Below, piece by piece: positions 8,432 to 18,429 of a stretch of DNA of 64,000 nucleotides. The notes below the pieces were generated by a model, which saw nothing but the letters and a program-made list of their open reading frames with translations, did not search any database and was not told where the DNA came from. Each line of letters opens with the position of its first letter. Position 1 is the first letter of the stretch. Source of the DNA: Actinomyces bovis (GTDB lineage: Bacteria > Actinomycetota > Actinomycetes > Actinomycetales > Actinomycetaceae); NCBI RefSeq assembly GCF_900444995.1, contig NZ_UAPQ01000011.1, positions 62,001 through 126,000 on the forward strand. Reading direction: 5' to 3'. The translations under genes were made by a program, and so were the position numbers.

Positions 8432-9859
8432 CTAGAGCGCCCGCTGCTCAATAATCGAGCGCAGCTGCGCAGCAGAGTTCTCAATCTCCTCGACTCGCTG
8501 CGGCAGTGCCAACAGTTTCTCAATCTCCGGGGTGGAAGGCACAGGCACACTCAGTGCTTCAGCCACCGTCTCTCCGAACTTTGCAGCCTTCGCCGTCTCC
8601 ATCACCAGCACGAGTTCACCGGGCTCCGCCAGGCGCTGCGCCACCGTCCAGCCGTCGGCAGTATGCGGGTCAATCAGCCGACCGTGCTTCGCCTTTACCT
8701 CCGCAATGGCTGCGAGGCGATCCTGATGAGTGGAGCAGGATGAGGCGAAGCCAAACTCAGTACGCATCCGCTCAAGCTGAGCAGATAAATCGACCTGGCC
8801 GGAGGCCTCCAAAGTGGCCCAAGCGGCTTTGAAGTCTTCAGGGCCGAGCAGCGTCCACAAGAAACGCTCCAGATTGGAAGCCTTGGAGATGTCCATGGAA
8901 GGGCTGGAGGTGGCGTAGGTCTGCGCACTGGGTCGGGGGCGGTAAATGCCGGTGGAGAAGAACTCGTCTAAGACGTTGTTCTCATTGGTGGCCAAGATGA
9001 GTCTGCGAATCGGTACCCCCATCTCCCGCGCCAAGTGCCCGGCGTAGATATTGCCGAAGTTGCCGGAGGGCACTGAGAAAGACAAACGTGGACTGGTGTG
9101 CTCGGCTTGCCGCTGTGCGGCGCTGAGGGAATCGGTCACGCGCAACCAAGCCCATACGTAGTAGACGCATTGCGCTGCGATGCGGCCAAAGTTGATGGAG
9201 TTGACGGCTCCCAAGCTGTGCTGCTTCTTGAAGGAAGCATCGGCGTTAAGCTCCTTGACCAAGTTTTGGCAGTCGTCAAAGACGCCGCGCACCGCAATAT
9301 TGTGAATAGTGGGCTCAGTGAGCGAATACATCTGGGCCCGTTGCACGTCACTCATGCGGCCTGCCGGAGACAACATGAAAACGGAGACGCCGGGGCTAGC
9401 GCGAAAGGCATGCTCGGCAGCAGAGCCGGTGTCGCCACTGGTTGCGCCCAGGATATTCAGCACCCCTCCCCTCAGGGAAAGCACATGGGGCACGGCCTGG
9501 CCCAGGAACTGCATAGCCAAGTCTTTGAAAGCCATGGTGGGGCCCTCCGAGAGCCCAACCAGGCCGATGCCTTCCCCGAGGAGTTCCACTGGAACCACCG
9601 GCGCTGGGAACCGCTCGACGCTGTAGGCGCGCGCGGTCATCTTGGCTAGCTCCGCAGCCGGGATATCTGTGGCGAAGAGCCCGATAACCTTGGCAGCAAG
9701 TTCCGGGTAGGAGAGCTGGCGCCAATCCTCTAAGTCGGTAGGAGTAATGCGGGGCAGCGTCTCCGGCACGACTAGTCCGCCGTCGGGTGCTAGGCCATCT
9801 AGAAGCACTTCAGTGAAACCTGCGGGGCTCATGCCGCCCCGGGTGGAAATGAACTGCAT
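8432..9859 (-). CDS. thrC: Threonine synthase
   Basis: A PLP enzyme that converts O-phosphohomoserine to threonine, the last step of threonine synthesis. The 475-residue length and N-terminal MQFISTRGG / APDGGLVVPE are those of the long bacterial form. The cofactor lysine is in EGPTMAFKDLAMQFLG near residue 110. Further marks are ILGATSGDTGSAAEHAFR and the phosphate-binding SVPSGNFGNI. The start has only a weak GCGGGG site. It stands alone between the parS cluster and trxA, transcribed away from trxA's 3' end. Confidence 0.94.
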   Translation of the reverse strand: MQFISTRGGMSPAGFTEVLLDGLAPDGGLVVPETLPRITPTDLEDWRQLSYPELAAKVIGLFATDIPAAELAKMTARAYSVERFPAPVVPVELLGEGIGLVGLSEGPTMAFKDLAMQFLGQAVPHVLSLRGGVLNILGATSGDTGSAAEHAFRASPGVSVFMLSPAGRMSDVQRAQMYSLTEPTIHNIAVRGVFDDCQNLVKELNADASFKKQHSLGAVNSINFGRIAAQCVYYVWAWLRVTDSLSAAQRQAEHTSPRLSFSVPSGNFGNIYAGHLAREMGVPIRRLILATNENNVLDEFFSTGIYRPRPSAQTYATSSPSMDISKASNLERFLWTLLGPEDFKAAWATLEASGQVDLSAQLERMRTEFGFASSCSTHQDRLAAIAEVKAKHGRLIDPHTADGWTVAQRLAEPGELVLVMETAKAAKFGETVAEALSVPVPSTPEIEKLLALPQRVEEIENSAAQLRSIIEQRAL

Positions 9860-9920
9860 GGTGGCCCCGCTTTCAAATCATCGCCTGGTGCGCCCAGTGT
9901 AGTTCGCCTAAGAAACGCGC

Positions 9921-9957
9921 GTCCTCCGCACCGGTAGCTGGGACTTATGCGGAGGAC
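9921..9957 (-). terminator. Hairpin downstream of trxA
   Basis: Inverted repeat of 10 bp, GTCCTCCGCA (9921-9930) with TGCGGAGGAC (9948-9957), about 50 bp past the trxA stop on its coding strand. There is no strong U-run, as is common in high-GC genomes. Confidence 0.6.
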
Positions 9958-10007
9958 CGGTAGCGCGGGTCTGCCTCAGCTTGCTAGTGGTTTAAGCCGA
10001 CCTGAGC

Positions 10008-10334
10008 TCACTGCAGCGCCTGCTGAATCTCCTGGATGAGTTTGCCCTTAGGACGAGCACCCCCAAAGCGGCGCACTTCCTGACCGCTTTGAAAGACCAC
10101 AAAGGTTGGAATTGAGCGGATTCCTAGCTTGCTGGCCAGCTGTGGACTGCCGTCGACGTCGAGCTTGTAGAAACTCACCTGCCCAGCTAGCTGCTGAGCG
10201 ACCTCCTTCACCACAGGTGCCATTTGGCGGCAAGGACCGCACCATGGTGCCCAAAAGTCCACTACCACTGGCAGCTCACTGGCGGCGATGGTCACCTCAA
10301 AGTCATCCCCCCGCAAGTCCTGGACGACAGTCAT
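10008..10334 (-). CDS. trxA: Thioredoxin
   Basis: A 108-residue thioredoxin with the active site [12 protein letters not shown] near residue 30 and the cis-proline loop [10 protein letters not shown] near 75. It reduces protein disulfides in the cytosol and is recycled by TrxB, encoded just upstream. The ATG at 10334 is preferred over the one 18 bp upstream, because AAGGAG lies 7 bp before it. No signal peptide is visible. Both genes read in the same direction, but a hairpin lies between them. Confidence 0.95.
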   Translation of the reverse strand: MTVVQDLRGDDFEVTIAASELPVVVDFWAPWCGPCRQMAPVVKEVAQQLAGQVSFYKLDVDGSPQLASKLGIRSIPTFVVFQSGQEVRRFGGARPKGKLIQEIQQALQ

Positions 10335-10392
10335 TGCAATCTCCTTAATCATCCGCCGGTTAAATATATGAATGTACTAACAAAAGCGGTGG

Positions 10393-10421
10393 CCGCCTGG
10401 AACCAGAATAGGTCCAGGCGG
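10393..10421 (-). terminator. Hairpin between trxB and trxA
   Basis: A 9-bp inverted repeat, CCGCCTGGA (10393-10401) with TCCAGGCGG (10413-10421), placed 25-50 bp past the trxB stop. It may end trxB transcripts or attenuate read-through into trxA. Confidence 0.55.
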
Positions 10422-10445
10422 ACACCTTCGCTCCCCAACCGGGGC

Positions 10446-11372
10446 TCAGGCCTCAAGCTCAGCCAGGTAAGCCTCCACATCCAAGGCGGCGCGGCAACCA
10501 GAGCCGGCGGCAGTTATCGCCTGCTGGTAGATGGGGTCGGCCACGTCACCGCAGGCAAAGACTCCGGGCAGGCCGGTGCGCTGGCTAGGCGTCTGCACCT
10601 TGATGTAACCCTGCTCGTCTAGCTCCAAGACATCTTTTACAAGCTCGTTGCGTGGAATCTGGCCGATGGCCACGAAAAGGCCAGTAGCCGCCAACTGCCG
10701 CTCCTCCCCAGTGACCGTGTCCCGCAAGGTGACACCCGTCAAAGCCTCCTCACCGTGCAAGGCCACCACCTGCGAGTTCCAAGCGAAGGTGATCTTGGGA
10801 TCAGCCTTGGCGCGCTTCTCCATAGCCTGGCTGGCACGCAACTGGTCGCGGCGGTGCACCACTGTCACGGAGCGCGCAAAGCGCGTCAGGAAGGTGGCCT
10901 CCTCCATGGCCGAGTCGCCACCACCCACCACCACGAGGTCCTGATCCTTGAAGAAGAAACCATCGCAGGTGGCACAGTAAGACACTCCGTGCCCCGAGAG
11001 ACGATCTTCGCCGTCGACCCCAAGCTTGCGGTATTCCGAGCCGGTGGAGATGATGACTGCGCGAGCCTCATAAACCTCCTCCTCGGTGGTGATCCGCTTG
11101 ACCTCACCGGACAGGTCCAGGGCGGTGACGTCCTCGTAGCGCACGTCGGCGCCAAAGCGCTCCGCCTGCTGCTGAATCTGGGTCATCAGCTCGGGCCCCA
11201 TGATGCCCTCAACGAATCCGGGGTAATTCTCAACCTCGGTGGTGTTCATCAGGGCTCCACCTGCGGTGATAGAGCCAGCCAAGACCACAGGCGCCAAACC
11301 TGCGCGGGCAGCGTAGATGGCGGCCGTGTAACCGGCGGGACCAGAGCCGATGATGACGACGTCGTGGATCAT
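10446..11372 (-). CDS. trxB: Thioredoxin reductase (NADPH)
   Basis: A low-molecular-weight flavoprotein reductase that passes electrons from NADPH to thioredoxin. The 308 residues contain the FAD motif IIGSGPAGYTAAIYAARAG at the N-terminus, the redox centre YCATCDG near residue 135, and the NADPH motif VVGGGDSAMEEA near 155. The C-terminal FAD contact is VFACGDVADPIYQQAITA. AAGGAG lies 7 bp before the ATG. Confidence 0.96.
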   Translation of the reverse strand: MIHDVVIIGSGPAGYTAAIYAARAGLAPVVLAGSITAGGALMNTTEVENYPGFVEGIMGPELMTQIQQQAERFGADVRYEDVTALDLSGEVKRITTEEEVYEARAVIISTGSEYRKLGVDGEDRLSGHGVSYCATCDGFFFKDQDLVVVGGGDSAMEEATFLTRFARSVTVVHRRDQLRASQAMEKRAKADPKITFAWNSQVVALHGEEALTGVTLRDTVTGEERQLAATGLFVAIGQIPRNELVKDVLELDEQGYIKVQTPSQRTGLPGVFACGDVADPIYQQAITAAGSGCRAALDVEAYLAELEA

Positions 11373-11440
11373 GGTTCTCCTTGTGAAGTTAGTTGGCTTG
11401 CAGCCACCCTAACCACCCAAAGACCGTGCTTGTTCCCGCC

Positions 11441-14400
11441 TCAGCGGATCACTACCTCGGAAATCGTCACACGGTTCTTGCCGTCCTGCGTGCGGGGGAG
11501 CTCAGTTACCCACAGCACCAGATTGGAGGCCTCCGTAGGCGAAACGGAAATGCTGGTAGTGCCCCCCACAAAGGCCCCCTCAGCCAGGAGCGTGCCTCCG
11601 GCTGGATCCTGCGCAGTGGTGCTGCGCAGTTGGAAATGCCCGCCATTCGCGGTGCCCTGCAGTTCGACGGCGCTTACGGTGGCGGGAGCCTGCAACTTGA
11701 AGGCGACGCCGATGCCAGGCTTGCCGTTATTAGGCACGGAAGGGTCGTTGTAGTAGCGGGTGTACCAGTTGGTGTTGGGATCGCCGTCAGTAAGCTTTCC
11801 GGCCAGTTCAGTGTGCTCCTCACCGTCGAGCACCTGCGCACCGGCTAGGACCGGTGGAGCGGCAGCAGGAGCTCCACCACCTGGCTGCTGACCTTCTTGC
11901 GCTGCGGCAGTTTGGGTGGGCACGGTTTTGGCGGCCGGGATCTCTCGGTCCGTCAGCGGTACCTTGGCCAAGCTCAGCAGGTTGAAGAAGGCGAAGAGGA
12001 CCACCAACAACACCACCGCGCCAATGGCAATCAGGACGCCCTTGGTGGTCCGCTGGTTCTCAGCCTCCTCACCAGCGACGAGCTCCTCCAACTCCGAGTC
12101 CTCATCCTGAGACAGCAGGTCCGAGCCTTGGTCATCCGCAATAGTGATCAGGTCAGACTCCACTGCCATTCGGCTGTCTGAATCGCCACGCACCGAGTCA
12201 ATGTCCACCACCCGGGTGGAGCCGGGACCCTGTGGTGTCTCCAACTGCCCCTGGCCCATCACCTCCGTGGGAATCGCACTCTCGGTGACTTGCTGCCCAC
12301 CACCACGTCGGGCACGCAAAGCGCGCATACCCCGCTGTAAGCCAGTGGGCATCTGCTCCCTTTGCTTCTCGCCCGCCTCTGCGGCGGCATGCGCAGCACT
12401 GCTGGCTGCAGCTGGACGGGCAGACTGGACCGGGCTGGTGGCTGGGGCCGGAGAGCTCATCTTGGGGACCGGAGGCTGCTTGGCCGGAGCTGCCGCTGGG
12501 GCCTGCTGCGCACCAGTTTGCGAGAACTGCCCCGTGCGAATCGAGCGCGTGATCCGCGTGAAGAGACTGCGCGTAGCACCGGCCATAGTGCTGGCGGTTG
12601 CAGCAGCGCGAGCGCCCGCCTCCGCCAGCGCGGTGCTGCCGGCGCCGGCGTCTGCAGGCTCGACCCCGGCGGGCTTGGCAACCGGTGCGGGAACTGAGAT
12701 AGCCGGCTTAGCGGGAGCTGCAGGCGCATCTGGCATCTTGGGCGGTTGCACCTTGGGCCAAGGTTCCAGGAGCGCCGCCACTTCTGCCGCCGAACGAGGC
12801 ACATCTCCCTTCCAGGTGCGCTCACACAGGGCGTCGATTTCCTGCGGCACTCCTGAAGCGATCTCAGATGGCGGCACCGGAGCGCCGTTGCGACGTGGGG
12901 CGGGACGAATGCCGCTGCGCTTGCCAGGCCAGCGGCCAGTGACGGCGTAGTAGAGCAGCTCAACCAAGGCCTTCGCGTCGTCTTTATCTGCCAGCAGCGG
13001 GCTGCGGAAACGCGAATCCATGCCCCGGGCGGCGCCGTCGATCCCAATTCCGGCCACCTTCACCTGACCGGAGGCGTCAACGCGAATGGATTCGGGGCGC
13101 AGCACTAAGTGGTGCAGGTTGCGCAGCGAGGCGCAGGCCAAGGCTTGAGCCGACTCTCCAATCACTGCGCGAGCCTGGGCGGTACTTAGCCCCTGCTCCA
13201 CCAGGCGTGGCAAAGTCACACCGGAAGTGGGCTCAGAGACGATAAAAGCATCGCGGCCTTGATCGACGTCGTAGATACGTTGGCAGCGCTGGTCATCAAT
13301 GAGCACAGCGCGGGCGGCGGCGCTCAAGACCTCTTCACGATGTGCGGTGGCCGGTGTCAGTAGAAGGATGGTGACATCTCGGTCCAGGATCGTGTCTTTG
13401 CCGCGGTGACGGATGATGTGTGGGAGCGTCGTGGGCATGGTGTCCAGGACCCGGTAGCGGCCAGAGCCGATTGGCTTGCCCTCGTCCACACCACGGTCCT
13501 TTCCCTTGACCTGAGAGTCAGTATCCATCGTAGCGCTAGGTTGCGAAAGGGTCTCTGCTGAATTGGAGGTTTCGGGTTCTGCCGACGGCGTGGCTGCGGC
13601 GACCGGAGCCTTAGGCGCAGCAATCGTGCGGGAAGTTGCAAGCCCCTGCGGCTGGGGTGCGGTAGCAATCTGGTGTCCAGCGGTCAATTGTGCGCGCCGG
13701 GACCTGCGGGTAGGCGCCGCTGGAGGCACGGGTGCAGACTCTGGTGCTGATTGGTCTGGTGCGGCTGGTTGGGCGGGTGCCGACGCCGTCGGGCGCACCA
13801 CCGGTGCCGACTTGGGTGCCACCGGCCGCAACGGAACAGACGCTGAGCCCACCGCTTGGGCAGGCGCCGCTGGGACTCGGTGTACCGGTACTGGCCTGGG
13901 TGCCACTGGTCGGCCAGGTGTCGCGGTGGATGCGGTTTGGTGCAGCGGCGCAGATCTGGATGACCTGGCTGGCATGCGCGTAAATACAGGCACCGGGCCC
14001 CGCGGGGGGATCGAGGGCGGCAGGCCCTCGCCGGCAGCCAGGCTGGCCGCTGCGGCTCGTGGGGGGATTGAAGGCGGCAAGTCAGACTCGACAGCAGTCT
14101 CCACTGCGGTGGCCCCCGCCTCTGCGGCGGTCCCAGCTGGAGGTGCCATTCGGGACGCCAGGGCATTGAGCGGGCCTCCTGCAGGCCCCAGCAGCCGGGC
14201 CACCTTGCGTAGGATCCGGGAGATGGGGCCCGTGGCCACGGACAGCTCCTCCACCCGCACCAAAGCCGCCACCAGTGCGTAGACCACCGTCATCACCAGG
14301 GCCACCAACAAGATGGTCACCAGGGCGTCCACCGGACGACTCCCAGTCAGCGAGCCATCAGCTGGACCCAGCAGATAACGCACCCCAATACCCACCAAGG

Positions 14401-15871
14401 CCGCCACCCCAGCGGACAAGCCCAGCCGCAGATGATTGGAGCCAATGCGCTTGGTGTCCAGGTCCGGGATGTAACGCAGCATGAATGGCGCACAGATAGC
14501 CAAGCCAATCAGGTGGCCCAGGGTGTTGACCACCGCCGCCAAAGTCATCCAGTGCGGGGCCGGAGCCAAAGCATGAATCGCAAAAGCCGCCAGCACCGGC
14601 ACGATTCCCAGCGGTGCATAAGCCCAGAAAAGCCGCCGCGTATCCGAGTAAGCCAGAAGCACCCGCTGCGCCGTAAAGAACAGCCCCTGCGGCACAATGC
14701 CCAGCGCTAAAGCCACCAGGATCGGGGCACTCGCCTGCGCCTCAGCCAGAGACAAGGAAGGCACAAAGGCCTGCAGCGCCGGAGTGGCCAGCACCGCGAT
14801 CCCGGCACTGGCCAGCATGGTGAACACCGCTACTGTGCGGGCCCCAAAGGAGAAGTCATCCCTGACTCCCAAGGCATCGCGCTCCGCCGCCTTAATGCTC
14901 ATGCGCGTGAACAGGGCCGTCACAATGGAGGTGGTGATCAAGGACTGCGGCAGGATGTAGACCAGCTGCGCGTTATTCCACATGGTGGTGGACGGGATGA
15001 TCTGACCAGAGCTAGCAGCCCCTTCTGCGGCCGTGACTGCTGCCGACCCCAGGTTGGTCCAGGCCATATCAGACAGACCTGTAATCAACACTCCAGCTAG
15101 TGCCCAGGAGGCCACAATCGAGGTCTCCCGCAGGCCAATGCCCCGCACTCCCCAAGACAACTTGGGCTTGAAGCCGATCTGGCGCAGCGGCAGGTACAAA
15201 GTCAGCGCCTGCACCACAATGCCCAGCGTTGCGCCGCCCGCAATCACCGCCGTGCGCATCCACGACCAAGCGGCCGGATCACCCCCGGCAGCGTAGGAGC
15301 CATAGAGCTGGATATAGGCCAGCAGAGAAGCGATTGCAATGATGTTGTTGACCACCGGCGCCCACATATATGGGCCAAAGCGCTCGCGCGCATTAAGCAC
15401 CTGACCCCACAGCGCCGTGAGCCCATAGAAGAAGATCTGCGGCATACACCAGACCGTGAAAGCCACCGCTAAAGGCTGCCAGCGCCCCAAACCGGAGGCA
15501 TAAAGCTTGACCACCAGCGGCGCGGCCAAAGTCATCAGACCCGTCACCACCGCCACCAGCGCGCCGGCAGCCGTGAGCAGACGGTTTACGACGTCGTCGC
15601 CATTGTCCTGCTTGAGTGCACGCACGATCTGCGGCACCAGCACAGCGTTGAGGATGCCGCCCAACAACAGGTTGTACAGCTGGGTGGGCAAAGCGTTAGC
15701 GGTGTTAAAGGCGTCGGCTGCACCGGAGGCCGTTGCGCCTAGGGCCACCACTACCAGTGCGTTGCGCACAAAGCCGAGCAGGCGGGAAACCAGGGTCCCA
15801 GCGAACATAATTGCTGAGGAGCGGGCCAGGGAGGCCGACTGCCCTGAGTCATCTCGATGCTGACGGCTCAT
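11441..15871 (-). CDS. murJ: MurJ-family lipid II flippase fused to a pseudokinase and a discoidin-like domain
   Basis: A 1476-residue membrane protein. Residues ~1-560 are the MATE/MviN-like flippase, with MFAGTLVSRLLGFVRNALVV at the N-terminus and many hydrophobic helices. This domain moves lipid II across the membrane for peptidoglycan synthesis. A Pro/Ala-rich linker follows to ~790. Residues ~800-1040 form a protein-kinase fold that lacks catalytic residues: VLRPESIRVD stands where HRDLKPEN is expected and VAGIGID replaces DFG. After another linker comes a single membrane helix (~1280-1300), then an extracellular discoidin-like domain (~1340-1476) with DGEEHTELAGKLTDGDPNTNW. The layout matches mycobacterial MviN (Rv3910), whose pseudokinase recruits an FHA protein. 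The start follows GAGAGGA, 2 bp past the DUF6049 gene. Confidence 0.9.
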   Translation of the reverse strand: MSRQHRDDSGQSASLARSSAIMFAGTLVSRLLGFVRNALVVVALGATASGAADAFNTANALPTQLYNLLLGGILNAVLVPQIVRALKQDNGDDVVNRLLTAAGALVAVVTGLMTLAAPLVVKLYASGLGRWQPLAVAFTVWCMPQIFFYGLTALWGQVLNARERFGPYMWAPVVNNIIAIASLLAYIQLYGSYAAGGDPAAWSWMRTAVIAGGATLGIVVQALTLYLPLRQIGFKPKLSWGVRGIGLRETSIVASWALAGVLITGLSDMAWTNLGSAAVTAAEGAASSGQIIPSTTMWNNAQLVYILPQSLITTSIVTALFTRMSIKAAERDALGVRDDFSFGARTVAVFTMLASAGIAVLATPALQAFVPSLSLAEAQASAPILVALALGIVPQGLFFTAQRVLLAYSDTRRLFWAYAPLGIVPVLAAFAIHALAPAPHWMTLAAVVNTLGHLIGLAICAPFMLRYIPDLDTKRIGSNHLRLGLSAGVAALVGIGVRYLLGPADGSLTGSRPVDALVTILLVALVMTVVYALVAALVRVEELSVATGPISRILRKVARLLGPAGGPLNALASRMAPPAGTAAEAGATAVETAVESDLPPSIPPRAAAASLAAGEGLPPSIPPRGPVPVFTRMPARSSRSAPLHQTASTATPGRPVAPRPVPVHRVPAAPAQAVGSASVPLRPVAPKSAPVVRPTASAPAQPAAPDQSAPESAPVPPAAPTRRSRRAQLTAGHQIATAPQPQGLATSRTIAAPKAPVAAATPSAEPETSNSAETLSQPSATMDTDSQVKGKDRGVDEGKPIGSGRYRVLDTMPTTLPHIIRHRGKDTILDRDVTILLLTPATAHREEVLSAAARAVLIDDQRCQRIYDVDQGRDAFIVSEPTSGVTLPRLVEQGLSTAQARAVIGESAQALACASLRNLHHLVLRPESIRVDASGQVKVAGIGIDGAARGMDSRFRSPLLADKDDAKALVELLYYAVTGRWPGKRSGIRPAPRRNGAPVPPSEIASGVPQEIDALCERTWKGDVPRSAAEVAALLEPWPKVQPPKMPDAPAAPAKPAISVPAPVAKPAGVEPADAGAGSTALAEAGARAAATASTMAGATRSLFTRITRSIRTGQFSQTGAQQAPAAAPAKQPPVPKMSSPAPATSPVQSARPAAASSAAHAAAEAGEKQREQMPTGLQRGMRALRARRGGGQQVTESAIPTEVMGQGQLETPQGPGSTRVVDIDSVRGDSDSRMAVESDLITIADDQGSDLLSQDEDSELEELVAGEEAENQRTTKGVLIAIGAVVLLVVLFAFFNLLSLAKVPLTDREIPAAKTVPTQTAAAQEGQQPGGGAPAAAPPVLAGAQVLDGEEHTELAGKLTDGDPNTNWYTRYYNDPSVPNNGKPGIGVAFKLQAPATVSAVELQGTANGGHFQLRSTTAQDPAGGTLLAEGAFVGGTTSISVSPTEASNLVLWVTELPRTQDGKNRVTISEVVIR

Positions 15872-15873
15872 GG

Positions 15874-18429
15874 CTAGTCCTCTCGCAGTTTCGGCCGGGC
15901 GGGCTTAGCGACTTGGGCGGCTAAGGCAAGATTGCCACCCCTACGGCCTCGCCGCACGGTACGGAAAATACCCACCACCAGCAGCAGCACCAGACCCACA
16001 GTGACCACGCGGATTCCCCGCGACTCCCACTCCGCATGCACCAGCATATGAACCGTGGCAGGCTCACCCACCTCAGAGCCGTCAGGTGCTTTGACTTTGA
16101 TAGTCACCAGTACCTCACCGTTGCCAACGGCTTTAACCGGCACCATCACTACGGCGTCGCCATGAGCGGGAATGGTGGCGGAAACCGGCTCTTCTGCCTG
16201 CAAACGTGTGGAGGAAGAAGACAGCTGCACCTGTACGGTCGCATCCTGCGGCAGGCTAGAAGCGATGCGAACCGGCAGATTAGCTTGCTCACTAATCAAG
16301 GTCACCGTTGAGGAGGGCTGCATGCTCAAGGCGCCCAGCAAATTCTGAGACCATGCCCCCACCTGCGCCAGCATCTCTTGGCGTTGCGTGGGGGCAGAGC
16401 GCCATGCCGAGGCTGAGGCCCAGGTCAATACCTCGCCGTTTTGCCCTAATAGGGCGCCAGCGTCCGCCACCGTAGCGCCCACAGCAGCCAAAGCAGCCGC
16501 AGAATTGCGGGCCGAATCCAGATCAGCGGCAGACAACTCGCCGGCCTCCACGGCCGCTGGGCTCAAAGCTGAACGCTGCACCTCGCGCAGATATGTGCCG
16601 CCCTGGCCCTGCGCAATAGCGGCGGCATGCTGCGTCATATCGTCCAGCCGCAGCGGAGTGGCCCATGGCGCGGAGACCAAGGCTTCCACACGCCGCGATA
16701 GCACCTGCGCGTCCGTGCTTGCGGCAGTGGAGCGGTCGAGGCTAACGATTAGGTCGCGACTGACCGAAGGCAGTTGGCGGGCAACAATCGCAGTTTGTGC
16801 GCGCAACAATTGGCGCGTATCTAGCTCACTGAGTGCACCGGCGGAGCGTTCCGGCATGACTGGGCCCAGGGGCATGGTGCCGCGCAGAGTGGCGGAGGCG
16901 CTGGCGTCCGGCAGGATCATCACGCGACCCTCTGCGGTGGTGAGGCCAGAGGGCGTATAAGTCAGGTCCTCACTGACCGGCAGGGTGCCCGGCGGCGCCA
17001 GCACGATCTGCTCACTGGCTGGCAGAGCGCTGAAAGTCTGCTGATCTAGGGTTGCCGAGGCTGGCCAAGCGGTGTCCTTGCGGGCGCCCAGTTGGGCTAG
17101 GGGTGAGGCATCCGCGCGAGTGCGGGCCTCGGCGATGAGTTTGCTTTCGCCCGCGTGGGCGAGCCCGGACACATCGGCATCAGCCCAAGGCAGAGCTACG
17201 ACGTCGCCCGCCTTAAGCGCGGCTACGAGTTTGTCCCGCAGCTGCTCTACCACGGTAGGCGGTGGAGCCGGGCTGGCGGTGGGTGAGGCGCTGGGGCTAG
17301 AGCTGGGGGCGGGCGAGGCGACAGCCTCGGCAGTGGCGCCCGCTGAGGCCTCTGGCTGAGCTACCTGACTGCCTTGAGGAGGCGCTGCCGTGACCCCTAC
17401 CCCGCCCTCAGAAGCCGCATGCGAGGCATTGGCGGTGGGTGAGGCAGTCGCTTTGGCTTCAGCTTCCGCTTGCGCCTGGTCCACGCCGAGGGCGGCGAGA
17501 ACCGCTGGATCAACACCCAAGACCACTCCGGGGCGAGCCAAATCTAACTGGGCGGACCAGCGGGCTACCAGGCCTAGCAGGGGGTCGGGCGGCGCCTGGG
17601 CGGTTTGATCGGCGGCTGTGGGCGTGGCAGAAGCGCTGGCAGATTCTGGGGGATGCGCAGTGGGTTCAGCGCTGGCTGAGTCCGTGGGGTGGGGGGCGGC
17701 CGTAGCCTCAGGTGCTGGCGCAGTCCAGCGCAGCTGCGCCATGGTGGACAGCGCCGTCAACTCAGCCGGAGTGGCAGTTAGCGGCACCGCTACCAGCACA
17801 CCCGTCGGCTGGATTTCATAAGCCTGCTGCAGCAACAGGTAAGAGCGGTCTGAGGCCACGGTGACGCGGTCACGAGTTACCGCCACCTGCACCCCTCTGG
17901 GGCCCCACTGGCTGGAGTCACCTAAGGGCAGGTTGGCGGCTGGCACTGTGAGGCTAAAGCCTGCCGTAGCGCCGGGTTCAATCGTTGCCGGCAGGGTTTC
18001 AGTCAGGACGGTACGCAAGTAGGTGTCACGGTTGCCGCTCAGCCAGTTGCTGAGCTGTTCCACAGACACGGGCGTGGCGTCCTGTACCTGCACCACCAGC
18101 ACCAGATCGGTCAGTGGATTACTGGTGCCATTGGCAATAGTGCCAGTGATGACCAAATCCTCCCCACCGGTCATGATCTCGGGAGCCAGGGCGTCTAGAG
18201 AGGTGGTGACCTGTCCCTCCGTGACCTCTAGATTGGTCTGTGGGGGCAAGGGCGTGGCCGGGGTAGCCAGGGCAAGTGGCGGGGTAGCCAAGGGGCTTAG
18301 CACCAGCAGCACCGCCACCAGCAGGCTCCACAAGGTGACTGCCAGCGGGCGGCGACGCCGTCGCCAGGCGGACAGAGCAGTGCCTTCGAGCCGGGCGCAG
18401 GCTCCACCGCGGGTGGTCCCAGCGACCAT
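15874..18429 (-). CDS. DUF6049-type secreted/membrane protein beside murJ
   Basis: An 851-residue protein in the position of mycobacterial Rv3909, between the Nudix gene and murJ. It has a basic N-terminus and a hydrophobic export segment (LWSLLVAVLLVLSPLATPP, ~30-48). A long extracellular part follows, interrupted by an Ala/Pro/Ser/Thr-rich disordered stretch at ~245-390. One membrane helix lies near residue 815 (VTVGLVLLLVVGIF), then a basic cytoplasmic tail. Function is unknown. Conserved linkage with MurJ suggests a role in cell-envelope assembly, which is inference. The ATG begins right after the Nudix stop (TAAATG), so translation is probably coupled. Confidence 0.82.
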   Translation of the reverse strand: MVAGTTRGGACARLEGTALSAWRRRRRPLAVTLWSLLVAVLLVLSPLATPPLALATPATPLPPQTNLEVTEGQVTTSLDALAPEIMTGGEDLVITGTIANGTSNPLTDLVLVVQVQDATPVSVEQLSNWLSGNRDTYLRTVLTETLPATIEPGATAGFSLTVPAANLPLGDSSQWGPRGVQVAVTRDRVTVASDRSYLLLQQAYEIQPTGVLVAVPLTATPAELTALSTMAQLRWTAPAPEATAAPHPTDSASAEPTAHPPESASASATPTAADQTAQAPPDPLLGLVARWSAQLDLARPGVVLGVDPAVLAALGVDQAQAEAEAKATASPTANASHAASEGGVGVTAAPPQGSQVAQPEASAGATAEAVASPAPSSSPSASPTASPAPPPTVVEQLRDKLVAALKAGDVVALPWADADVSGLAHAGESKLIAEARTRADASPLAQLGARKDTAWPASATLDQQTFSALPASEQIVLAPPGTLPVSEDLTYTPSGLTTAEGRVMILPDASASATLRGTMPLGPVMPERSAGALSELDTRQLLRAQTAIVARQLPSVSRDLIVSLDRSTAASTDAQVLSRRVEALVSAPWATPLRLDDMTQHAAAIAQGQGGTYLREVQRSALSPAAVEAGELSAADLDSARNSAAALAAVGATVADAGALLGQNGEVLTWASASAWRSAPTQRQEMLAQVGAWSQNLLGALSMQPSSTVTLISEQANLPVRIASSLPQDATVQVQLSSSSTRLQAEEPVSATIPAHGDAVVMVPVKAVGNGEVLVTIKVKAPDGSEVGEPATVHMLVHAEWESRGIRVVTVGLVLLLVVGIFRTVRRGRRGGNLALAAQVAKPARPKLRED

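Noticed and set aside
10755-11753. 332-codon frame on the plus strand
   Set aside because: It is antisense to trxB and the end of murJ, which have clear family motifs; its composition is that of a codon shadow.
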